Assembly: GCA_016286075.1 (NCBI GenBank)
Contig: JAEERZ010000071.1
Location: 1 to 9,476 of the forward strand
Reading direction: 5' to 3'
Length of the DNA: 9,476 nucleotides
From: Selenomonadaceae bacterium
Lineage (GTDB): Bacteria > Bacillota > Negativicutes > Selenomonadales > Selenomonadaceae
Shown here: piece after piece, positions 1 through 5,426 of the stretch
How the letters are laid out: every line of letters begins with the position of its first letter
How positions within the stretch are numbered: position 1 is the first letter of the stretch
Program-made: the position numbers and the translations under genes
Notes under the pieces: generated by a model
What the model was told of the DNA's origin: nothing
What the model saw: the letters and a program-made list of their open reading frames with translations, nothing else
Database searches by the model: none

Positions 1-153
1 CACCGCCGCCGGATCGGCGCTCCCCTCGACGCCCATGGAGTTCGTCAACAGGCTCACCGCACAGTCGTCCACGCCCTCGACTTTTTTCACTGCCTTTTCC
101 ACCCGAGCGACACAGGCCGCGCAAGTCATGCCCGTAACAACGTACTGCTTCAT
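1..153 (-). CDS. copA: Copper-transporting P-type ATPase, N-terminal metal-binding domain (partial)
   Basis: Only the first 51 codons are in the window; the gene runs off the left edge. The visible peptide begins MKQYVVTGMTCAACVARVEK, a heavy-metal-associated (HMA) domain with the metal-binding GMTCAAC motif (C11 and C14). A second signature, SLLTNSMGVEG at about residues 34-44, is typical of the first HMA domain of CopA-type copper-exporting ATPases in Firmicutes. In that family the domain binds Cu(I) and passes it to the membrane ATPase, which exports it. The ATG start is backed by a strong ribosome binding site (GGAGGTGA, then ATCA before ATG) and a good -10 box upstream. A stand-alone CopZ-type chaperone of about 65-70 residues has the same fold and cannot be excluded, because the region that would show the membrane helices lies outside the window. 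HMA domain: very sure. CopA rather than CopZ: moderately sure. Confidence 0.72.
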   Translation of the reverse strand, partial: MKQYVVTGMTCAACVARVEKAVKKVEGVDDCAVSLLTNSMGVEGSADPAAV

Positions 154-184
154 TGATTCACCTCCGTTTCGTTACATTAGCAAC

Positions 185-190
185 ATTATA
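185..190 (-). promoter_or_regulatory. -10 box of the copper ATPase gene
   Basis: On the minus strand this reads TATAAT, a perfect -10 hexamer, 31 bases before the ATG at 153. It predicts a transcript start near 178 and a leader of about 25 bases that carries the GGAGGTGA ribosome binding site. No good -35 box is visible at 16-18 bases upstream, only AT-rich sequence (TAGAAA-like), which suggests an activator-dependent or otherwise controlled promoter. Just downstream is a direct repeat, AATGT-TGCT-AATGT (minus strand, about 173-186). I could not match it to a CopY or CsoR operator. Confidence 0.55.
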
Positions 191-266
191 TCATGAAAGC
201 TGAATATTTTCTATATATCTTCCATATTCTCCCATTCTCAAATCCCCCCTTCTTCTCCCAAGCAAA

Positions 267-301
267 ATGCTGTCGCACATTTCGGTCACATGCGACAGCA
301 T
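267..301 (-). terminator. Rho-independent terminator of the oxidoreductase-HAD operon
   Basis: A perfect 11-bp inverted repeat (arms 267-277 and 291-301, ATGCTGTCGCA and its complement) encloses a 13-base loop. On the minus strand the stem starts 11 bases after the HAD stop codon and runs into a short T-rich tail (ATTTTGCTTGG). Its position between the end of the operon and the promoter of the copper ATPase fits transcription termination. The tail is short, so efficiency is uncertain. Confidence 0.65.
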
Positions 302-312
302 CAAAGAAAACT

Positions 313-1125
313 TTATTTTCCCAAAACAAATCTCCGCACGGCTTCCGCGAAGCCGTTTTCCTCGCAGGGAGGCGCGATTTCGTCTGCCGCTTCCTTTACT
401 GCGGGGATGGCGTTACCCATCGCAATGCCAAGCCCCGCCGCGCGGAGCATTTCGACGTCGTTGCCGGAATCACCGAGAGCCATGATCTCGTTCGCACGGA
501 TTCCACGTTTTTCGGCGAGGGCCACCATCGCGTGCGCCTTTGATACGCCGGGGCGCACAATCTCGATATAATTCGGGCTGGACTGCATGACGTCGGCTTC
601 GTTGCGGAAGCGATTCCGAAGATCTCGGATTACGTCGTCGATTTCCTCCGCCGGAACGGCAACGAGCAGCTTCGGAACCTCTTTCGTCCGAGCGAGCATT
701 CCGCCTCGTCCGATAGCCTCGCCGTAGACCTTTGAAGCTGACTCATAGATTCGCGCCGCCTCCGTCTGCTCGACGTAGTACAGCGCGTCTCCGACGTAGC
801 TCTGCACATACCAGCCGCAGGCAAACACATATCCCAGCACGCGCTCGACGACCTGCGGTTCGAGATACGACGCCGCCAAAAGCTCGCCGCCCGCCGTCTT
901 TACAATCGCGCCGTTGTAGCTGATAATCGGCGCGTCCACGCCCAACGCCTCGGCGTATTGAATCGCGGAAATATGCATCCTGCCCGTGGCGATGACCGTC
1001 GGCACGCCGAGTTTCTCCGCCGCCTGCACGGCTTTCTTGTTTTCTTCCGTAATCTCATAGGCCGCGTTGACCAGCGTACCGTCGAGATCGGTCACGATCA
1101 TGCGGATTTTCTTCTTTTCGCCCAT
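313..1125 (-). CDS. Cof-type HAD-IIB family phosphatase
   Basis: This 270-residue protein has the size and all four motifs of Cof/YidA-type HAD phosphatases. Motif I is DLDGTL (nucleophile D13, general acid/base D15), motif II is the threonine T47 in VIATGR, motif III is K196 in PGVSKAHA, and motif IV is GDSGND (D219, D223). A C2B cap lies between motifs II and III, roughly residues 80-190. Family members are cytoplasmic, Mg-dependent and hydrolyse sugar phosphates, flavin phosphates or similar small phosphate esters; the substrate cannot be read from sequence. The ATG shares one base with the stop of the DUF1667 gene (TAATG), and a GGAG lies 8 bases upstream inside that gene, so translation is probably coupled. 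It is the last gene of the operon and is followed by a terminator. A role on a phosphate ester handled by the upstream dehydrogenase set is inference from position only. Confidence 0.93.
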   Translation of the reverse strand: MGEKKKIRMIVTDLDGTLVNAAYEITEENKKAVQAAEKLGVPTVIATGRMHISAIQYAEALGVDAPIISYNGAIVKTAGGELLAASYLEPQVVERVLGYVFACGWYVQSYVGDALYYVEQTEAARIYESASKVYGEAIGRGGMLARTKEVPKLLVAVPAEEIDDVIRDLRNRFRNEADVMQSSPNYIEIVRPGVSKAHAMVALAEKRGIRANEIMALGDSGNDVEMLRAAGLGIAMGNAIPAVKEAADEIAPPCEENGFAEAVRRFVLGK

Positions 1126-1496
1126 TATGCCGTCTCCATGTCGCGGCTCGCCACGATATCGACGCCGAGCCCGAGGATATTTGCCGCCACTATGTCGCCC
1201 GCATGCACGGGAGCTTTAACGCTGACCGAGCGAAGCGCCTCGGCGCACTCGACGACGCGCCCCTTTGGCACCTTTTTCGCCGAAACGACGGGCAGCAGCG
1301 GCAACCGCCCGCCCTCGACGCGAACGGTAGACGTCAGCATTCGCGTCGGCGCGGTCAGTTCCTCTTTCGCGTACTGCGCTCCGCGCGGGCAGAAATTACC
1401 GGTCACGTTCGTGACGACGCCGTCCTCCACCGTCGCCGTCAGTTCACAGCTCAACGGACAATTAATGCAATTCAAAACCTTTGTCTCTGTTGCCAT
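1125..1496 (-). CDS. DUF1667 four-cysteine protein of the glycerol-3-phosphate dehydrogenase-like set
   Basis: A 123-residue protein with an N-terminal cysteine cluster C10-x2-C13-x3-C17 and a fourth cysteine, C36, in NFCPRG. It matches DUF1667, a family usually encoded next to GlpA-like and GlpB-like flavoproteins in anaerobes such as Clostridium and Thermotoga, often in glycerol operons. The cysteine spacing and the text around it (DGVVTNVTGNFCPRG, about residues 25-39) resemble the [4Fe-4S] motif of molybdopterin oxidoreductases, so an iron-sulfur electron-transfer role is plausible; zinc binding is the alternative. The rest, about residues 45-123, has no motif I recognise. No signal peptide or membrane segment is seen. 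The ATG abuts the upstream stop (TAAATG) and has a strong GGAGGAGGGG ribosome binding site inside the upstream gene. Family: sure. Biochemical role: unproven. Confidence 0.9.
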   Translation of the reverse strand: MATETKVLNCINCPLSCELTATVEDGVVTNVTGNFCPRGAQYAKEELTAPTRMLTSTVRVEGGRLPLLPVVSAKKVPKGRVVECAEALRSVSVKAPVHAGDIVAANILGLGVDIVASRDMETA

Positions 1497-2765
1497 TTAT
1501 TTCCCCTCCTCCAGCGAAACGACAAGCTCCGACGAGAGCGACGCAATTTTTGCCTCCGGCAAATCCACCGCAATCATCTCGCTGGGCTTTGCAATCATCA
1601 AGGGCTTTGCGAAGACCTCCTCGCCGCCGCTGACGACCTTCAGTTTCAGCTTGCCGCGCATGGGCTGCGTCACGCGCATGAAGAGCCGCACTTTTTCAGT
1701 TTCGTCGCCAAGACGTAAATGCTGAGGCACACAGGTACGGACGTTTTCGCCCGTCGTGACCGCAAGATCGCGGGTCGCACCGCCGCCCTCGCCGAGCGCG
1801 GCTTTCGCCGCGAATTTTCCGGCAATCTCCGCCTCGTCGGACACGAAATCCACGAGGTCGTGTACGTGTACCACGTTGCCCGCTGCGAAAATGCCCGGCT
1901 CGCTGGTCTCCCGTCGCTGGTCGACGACGGGCCCGCTCGTCAACGGGTGCATCTTGAGGCCGAGGCCGTTGGAAAGCTCGTTTTCCGGAATCAAACCGAC
2001 GGACAGCAACACCGTGTCGCAGTCGATCTCAAACTCCGTGCCGGGAATCGGACGCGACTTTTCGTCAACCTTCGCGACGGTGACGCCGGTCACCCGGTCT
2101 TTGCCGTGAATCGCCACGATCGTGTGGGACAGATGCAGCGGAATATCGTAGTCGTTCAGGCATTGGACGATATTTCTCGTCAGGCCGTTGGAGAAGGGAC
2201 AGATTTCCAGCACCGCCTGCACTTTGCAGCCTTCCAGCGACATACGCCGCGCCATGATCAACCCGATATCGCCGGAGCCGAGAATCACGATTTTCCTGCC
2301 GGGGATGTAGCCCTCCATATTGACCATGCGCTGCGCCGCGCCCGCCGTATAAACGCCTGCGGGGCGCGTACCCGGAATCCGTATCGCGCCGCGGGTACGC
2401 TCGCGGCAGCCCATGGTCAGCACCACCGATTTCCCCCGAAGCTCCATCACGCCGCGCGTCGGATTGATCGCTCGCACGGTTTTATCTTTACGCACTTCCA
2501 AGACCATCGTGTCGACGAGAATCTCGACCTCGGGCAAATCTTTTACGAGATCATAGCACCGCTGCGCATAGCCGGGACCGGTCAGTTCCTCCTTGAAATG
2601 ATGGAGGCCGAAGCCGTTATGAACGCATTGCTGCAAAATGCCGCCCGGCTCGCGGTCGCGCTCCAATACGAGAATTTTCTTCGCGCCGTTCTGCTGGGCG
2701 CTGAGCGCCGCAGTCAGCCCCGCCGGGCCGCCGCCTACGATAATGACGTCATAAAGCTCGCTCAT
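1497..2765 (-). CDS. FAD/NAD(P)-dependent oxidoreductase, partner of the GlpA-like protein
   Basis: A 422-residue flavoprotein with two dinucleotide-binding folds. The first is at the N-terminus (DVIIVGGGPAGLTAA, glycines 11-16, FAD). The second is internal (KIVILGSGDIGLIMARR, glycines 163-168, NAD(P)H). The FAD-closing motif GIFAAGN is at about residues 291-297. The stretch GGILQQCVHNGFG (41-53) is characteristic of the subgroup encoded with GlpA-like and DUF1667 proteins. No CxxC redox disulfide is present, so it is not a thioredoxin-reductase-type enzyme despite the shared fold. The last 90 or so residues form a C-terminal extension rich in beta-type sequence. It likely moves electrons between the GlpA-like subunit and NAD(P) or another carrier; direction and acceptor are not known. 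Its ATG overlaps the upstream stop by four bases (ATGA) and is preceded by GGGAGGTGGG. Although sometimes called GlpB-like, its sequence is of the pyridine-nucleotide oxidoreductase type. Confidence 0.92.
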   Translation of the reverse strand: MSELYDVIIVGGGPAGLTAALSAQQNGAKKILVLERDREPGGILQQCVHNGFGLHHFKEELTGPGYAQRCYDLVKDLPEVEILVDTMVLEVRKDKTVRAINPTRGVMELRGKSVVLTMGCRERTRGAIRIPGTRPAGVYTAGAAQRMVNMEGYIPGRKIVILGSGDIGLIMARRMSLEGCKVQAVLEICPFSNGLTRNIVQCLNDYDIPLHLSHTIVAIHGKDRVTGVTVAKVDEKSRPIPGTEFEIDCDTVLLSVGLIPENELSNGLGLKMHPLTSGPVVDQRRETSEPGIFAAGNVVHVHDLVDFVSDEAEIAGKFAAKAALGEGGGATRDLAVTTGENVRTCVPQHLRLGDETEKVRLFMRVTQPMRGKLKLKVVSGGEEVFAKPLMIAKPSEMIAVDLPEAKIASLSSELVVSLEEGK

Positions 2766-4216
2766 TTCCGCCCACCTCCCAGCTTTTCCTCATACATATA
2801 GGAATCCGCGCCGTCCTTCCGCACCTTCGGTACGGGAATTCCAAGCTCTCTCGACAAAATCTCGATGACCCGAGGCCCGCAGAAACCGCCCTGGCAGCGC
2901 CCCATACCCGCGCGGGTTCGGCGCTTCACGCCGTCCACCGTCCGAGCGCCGCAAGGCCGCTTGATTGCATCGACAATTTCGCCCTCGGTGATCGTCTCGC
3001 AGCGACAAATCACGCGCCCGTATCGAGCGTCCTTTTTAATCAGCGCCGCCTGCTCCTCCGTCGAAAGCTCGCGAAAAACCGGTTGAGCCGGACGACCTTT
3101 TTTGACGTTCGCTTTCTGCTTCGCGCCCATTGCTTTCGCAATTTCCTCCGCCAAAAGCCGAGCGATGGCCGGCGCCGAGGTCAGCCCCGGAGACTGAATG
3201 CCCGCCGCATGATAAAGTCCCTTGACCGTTTTCGATTCACCAATGATAAAGTCGTTCGTATCGGACACCGCACGGATTCCTGCAAACTCGGTAATCGCCG
3301 CGCCCATAGGCAACTCCGGTACGAGCTTTCTCGCGCCAGCGATGATTTCATCCATACCCGCCGTCGTCACGGCCGAGTCCTCGCGACTGTCCTGTTCCTG
3401 CGCGTTCGGCCCGATAAACGTGTTGCCGTGGGTCGTCGCGCAAATGAGGATTCCCTTCGAGGTCTTTGTCGGCGCGGGAAAAACGATTCCCTTGACCATC
3501 TTGTTCTGCACGGTCTTATCAAAAAGGACATATTCGCCCTTGCGCGGATGTATTGAAAAGCTCTTGTCTCCCGCCATCACCGCGACTTTATCCGCATAAA
3601 CGCCGGCCGCGTTCACGACGAACCGCGCCTTTATCGTTCCCTGCGTCGTCTCTACCGTGAAGCCTTTGCCGCCCTCAGATCGAATCCCCGTGACCTCGCA
3701 GTCTCGCAAAATTTCCGCACCGTTTTCCACGGCGTTCTCCGCAAAGGCCGTCGCCATGCCGAAAGGCCAGCAAATGCCCGCCGTTGGCGCCCAAAGCGCC
3801 GAACATATCGCAGGCGAAAGGTTCGGCTCCTTTTCTCGCACTTTGTCGCCGCTCCACATTTCAAGCCCCGACACGCCGTTCGCCTCGCCGCGCGCCTTCA
3901 ATTCTTCAAGCTGCGCTTCCTCTTCTTTGTTCGTCGCGCAAACGAGAGAGCCCGTCCATTGGATATCCAACTCCAGCTCATCCTGCAGTTCATGATACAG
4001 CCGATTTCCCTCGACGTTCATCTTCGCCTTCATGCTGCCTGTGGGCGCGTCAAAGCCCGCGTGCAGCACGGCGCTGTTCGCCTTCGTCGTCCCCGCCGCT
4101 ATGTCAGGCTCTTTCTCTACCAGCATGCAGGACAATTCGAGCCGCGCCAGCGCCGCCAGCGTCGCCGTTCCCGTAATGCCGCCGCCGATTACGACGACGT
4201 CTGCCTTTCTCTCCAT
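2762..4216 (-). CDS. GlpA-like FAD-dependent glycerol-3-phosphate dehydrogenase/oxidoreductase with BFD [2Fe-2S] domain
   Basis: From the ATG at 4216 the protein has 484 residues. Residues 1-360 form a DAO-type FAD domain: VVVIGGGITGTATL at 7-20, the second FAD contact FVVNAAGVYAD near 199-209, and the C-terminal GLYHAAGIQSPGLTSAPA near 333-350. Residues about 400-455 are a BFD-like [2Fe-2S] domain with ligands C404 and C406 (CRC) and C441 and C446 (CQGGFC). This architecture is that of the anaerobic glycerol-3-phosphate dehydrogenase catalytic subunit GlpA. L-2-hydroxyglutarate-oxidase-like enzymes share the FAD domain, so the substrate is probable, not certain. It is the first gene of a four-gene operon. 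The ATG at 4216 is preferred over an in-frame TTG at 4240 and ATG at 4231, because GGGAGGG lies 6 bases before it and overlaps the extension. No membrane segment is visible. No glycerol kinase or glycerol facilitator lies in the window. Confidence 0.92.
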   Translation of the reverse strand: MERKADVVVIGGGITGTATLAALARLELSCMLVEKEPDIAAGTTKANSAVLHAGFDAPTGSMKAKMNVEGNRLYHELQDELELDIQWTGSLVCATNKEEEAQLEELKARGEANGVSGLEMWSGDKVREKEPNLSPAICSALWAPTAGICWPFGMATAFAENAVENGAEILRDCEVTGIRSEGGKGFTVETTQGTIKARFVVNAAGVYADKVAVMAGDKSFSIHPRKGEYVLFDKTVQNKMVKGIVFPAPTKTSKGILICATTHGNTFIGPNAQEQDSREDSAVTTAGMDEIIAGARKLVPELPMGAAITEFAGIRAVSDTNDFIIGESKTVKGLYHAAGIQSPGLTSAPAIARLLAEEIAKAMGAKQKANVKKGRPAQPVFRELSTEEQAALIKKDARYGRVICRCETITEGEIVDAIKRPCGARTVDGVKRRTRAGMGRCQGGFCGPRVIEILSRELGIPVPKVRKDGADSYMYEEKLGGGRK

Positions 4217-4222
4217 TGCGTT

Positions 4223-4229
4223 CCCTCCC
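4223..4229 (-). promoter_or_regulatory. Ribosome binding site that sets the GlpA-like start
   Basis: On the minus strand this reads GGGAGGG, followed by six bases and the ATG at 4216. An open frame extends further upstream to TTG 4240, but that extension reads through this site, so the ATG at 4216 is the better start. Confidence 0.75.
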
Positions 4230-4350
4230 ATTTGGAACAATACGAAAAATCGTCCGTTCTTGTCCTAATACTGTATGTTTATTTCGGCGCGCTGAGGGAA
4301 TTTCCTGCCTCAAACGAAAATAAAACGGAAGGAAAACATTTTGCATGGGA

Positions 4351-4405
4351 GAAATTTTTGCGGTAGGAAAGTAGGATTTTCCTACTTTCCTACCGCAAAA
4401 ATTTC
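4351..4405. repeat. Perfect 26-bp inverted repeat with a 3-base loop
   Basis: Arms at 4351-4376 and 4380-4405 are perfect reverse complements around TTT (4377-4379). The arm contains the hexamer GTAGGA twice with an 8-base period (4363-4368 and 4371-4376), so the whole element shows four GTAGGA/TCCTAC units. It would fold into a very stable hairpin in RNA of either strand. The sequence after each arm has no T-run on either strand, so it is not a standard intrinsic terminator. It lies about 135 bases upstream of the GlpA-like start. It could be an operator, an RNA-processing site or a dispersed palindromic repeat; the sequence alone does not decide. Confidence 0.85.
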
Positions 4406-4433
4406 GAGAAACACAAAATCCGCATAAACACGC

Positions 4434-4468
4434 AGTGCCCGCAGGAAGAAAAATTTCCTGCGGGCACT
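4434..4468. terminator. Strong hairpin after the DUF2156 gene, probable terminator
   Basis: A perfect 14-bp stem (arms 4434-4447 and 4455-4468, AGTGCCCGCAGGAA and its complement) has a 7-base loop. It begins 11 bases past the stop codon of the DUF2156 gene on the minus strand, the right place for its terminator. The T-rich tail (TTTTAAT) is on the plus-strand side, however. Reading in the minus direction the stem is followed by GCGTGTTTATG, a poor T-tract. Termination of the minus-strand transcript is thus likely but not canonical. Confidence 0.6.
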
Positions 4469-4479
4469 TTTAATCACGG

Positions 4480-5376
4480 TTATTCCCCAACTATCCCGAA
4501 ATATTTCTCCACCTTAAAGGCGGGGCGGTACGCTTCCTTCACTTTCCTCAGACCCGGAATCCCCATGTCCTCCTCCCGGTTCACATAGACATACGGCGCC
4601 GCCGCATCGGAGGCGGCGAAGGCTTGGTTGACGGCGGCGTACGCGCCCTCCGCCGCGAAAGCGCCAACCGCTTTTTCAAAATGCACGTCGATAACCTGCT
4701 TTGAGATGGCGGACGCCATGGTCATAGCGGCGGGCATGCCCTCAGCATAGAGAACACCGCCGAAAAGGCCCAGCTCTTCCCAATGCTCGGCGGCTTTTCG
4801 GATATGCGCCAGCTCGCTCATGTCCGCGTCGACGCCTTCCTCCTCCCTCTCCGCAAACCACTGCTCCGCAACGATCAGCGCGTCGGCGATGTTTTCCTTC
4901 GTGATCGGTTGATACGACGCATCAGGATAGAGCCGCCAAAAACGGTTGACAAGATTCTTTTTCGCATGGAGCTTCTTGCCGGAAAGCAGCGCAAGGCTTT
5001 CCCGCTTGTATATATAGTCGCCGTCGCCGTCCCGGGAGGACCAACGAATGTTGCAAAGCCCGTCGAAAACTCTCGTCTGCCGCTCGTCAAATGCGCAGAA
5101 GGAAAGTGGCACCCCCCGCTGCTCCGCATCACACTTCAACAACGACAACACTTTCGCACTGTCGAAATCGCAGGCGGAAAGCGGCGCGCCGTAGCCCCTG
5201 CAATTATCGGCATTTCCCTGATAATACCGAAACAATATCCCGTCATGCACGGCAACCTCCGTATGGAAGAGATCACAAAGCAGGAACAGGTTTACCGGCG
5301 ACGTATCGCTGCCCAAAGTTTGCGCTCCATGGTGCAAAACGGACAAATCTGTATTCGACAAATGCCACTCAAGCAT
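4480..5376 (-). CDS. DUF2156 / phosphatidylglycerol lysyltransferase C-terminal-like protein
   Basis: A 298-residue soluble protein resembling DUF2156 (LPG_synthase_C, related to GNAT folds). Features typical of the family are the central YIYKRESLALLSGKKLHAKK (about 121-140), which opens the second half, the FGGVLYAEGMPAAMTMASAI strand-loop (205-224), and the C-terminal YVYVNREEDMGIPGLRKVKE (262-281). In the well-studied relative MprF this domain moves an aminoacyl group from aminoacyl-tRNA to a membrane lipid. This protein lacks the MprF membrane domain, so its acceptor is unknown. Stand-alone members are common in Clostridia and Negativicutes and have no established function to my knowledge. 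The ATG has GAGG six bases upstream. The gene starts 50 bases after the stop of the penicillin-binding protein on the same strand, so co-transcription is likely. A link to envelope modification is inference from family and neighbour. Confidence 0.85.
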   Translation of the reverse strand: MLEWHLSNTDLSVLHHGAQTLGSDTSPVNLFLLCDLFHTEVAVHDGILFRYYQGNADNCRGYGAPLSACDFDSAKVLSLLKCDAEQRGVPLSFCAFDERQTRVFDGLCNIRWSSRDGDGDYIYKRESLALLSGKKLHAKKNLVNRFWRLYPDASYQPITKENIADALIVAEQWFAEREEEGVDADMSELAHIRKAAEHWEELGLFGGVLYAEGMPAAMTMASAISKQVIDVHFEKAVGAFAAEGAYAAVNQAFAASDAAAPYVYVNREEDMGIPGLRKVKEAYRPAFKVEKYFGIVGE

Positions 5377-5398
5377 GAAAAACCTCTTCTTTTCTCCC

Positions 5399-5415
5399 GG
5401 GCGCAGAAAACGCCC
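5399..5415. repeat. Small hairpin between the PBP and DUF2156 genes
   Basis: A 5-bp GC-rich stem (GGGCG and CGCCC) with a 7-base loop lies in the 50-base gap between the two minus-strand genes. It is too weak and lacks a T-tract in the minus direction, so at most it attenuates read-through. Confidence 0.3.
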
Positions 5416-5426
5416 TTTACTATCCT

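Larger units (their letters stand above)
4217..4479. promoter_or_regulatory. Intergenic control region before the oxidoreductase operon
   Basis: These 263 bases separate the end of the DUF2156 gene from the start of the GlpA-like gene, both on the minus strand, and hold no credible gene. They contain two hairpins, entered separately. The operon promoter must lie here, but I cannot place it with confidence. One weak minus-strand candidate is AGGACA (4261-4266), an 18-base spacer and TATTGT (4237-4242); it would start the transcript almost on top of the ribosome binding site. The sequence at 4294-4311 (minus-strand GAGGCAGGAAATTCCCTC) is an imperfect dyad that could be an operator. Confidence 0.45.

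Noticed and set aside
958..1725. Long open frame on the plus strand (255 codons) opposite the HAD, DUF1667 and flavoprotein genes
   Set aside because: It lies antisense to well-supported genes with family motifs, spans three of them, has no ribosome binding site and its translation resembles no protein family. GC-rich coding DNA commonly leaves such antisense frames open.
1719..2801. A 360-codon plus-strand open frame opposite the FAD/NAD oxidoreductase gene
   Set aside because: The translation is rich in Arg, His and Ala with no motif, as expected from the mirror of a GC-rich gene. The minus-strand gene has two Rossmann motifs and a strong ribosome binding site.
4217..4240. An N-terminal extension of the GlpA-like protein to TTG 4240
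   Set aside because: The extension reads through the GGGAGGG ribosome binding site of the ATG at 4216 and adds residues before the FAD fold that the family does not have.
4351..4405. The palindrome as the terminal inverted repeat or a MITE remnant of a transposon
   Set aside because: No transposase fragment, target-site duplication or second copy was seen in the window; a genome-wide search would be needed to revive the idea.
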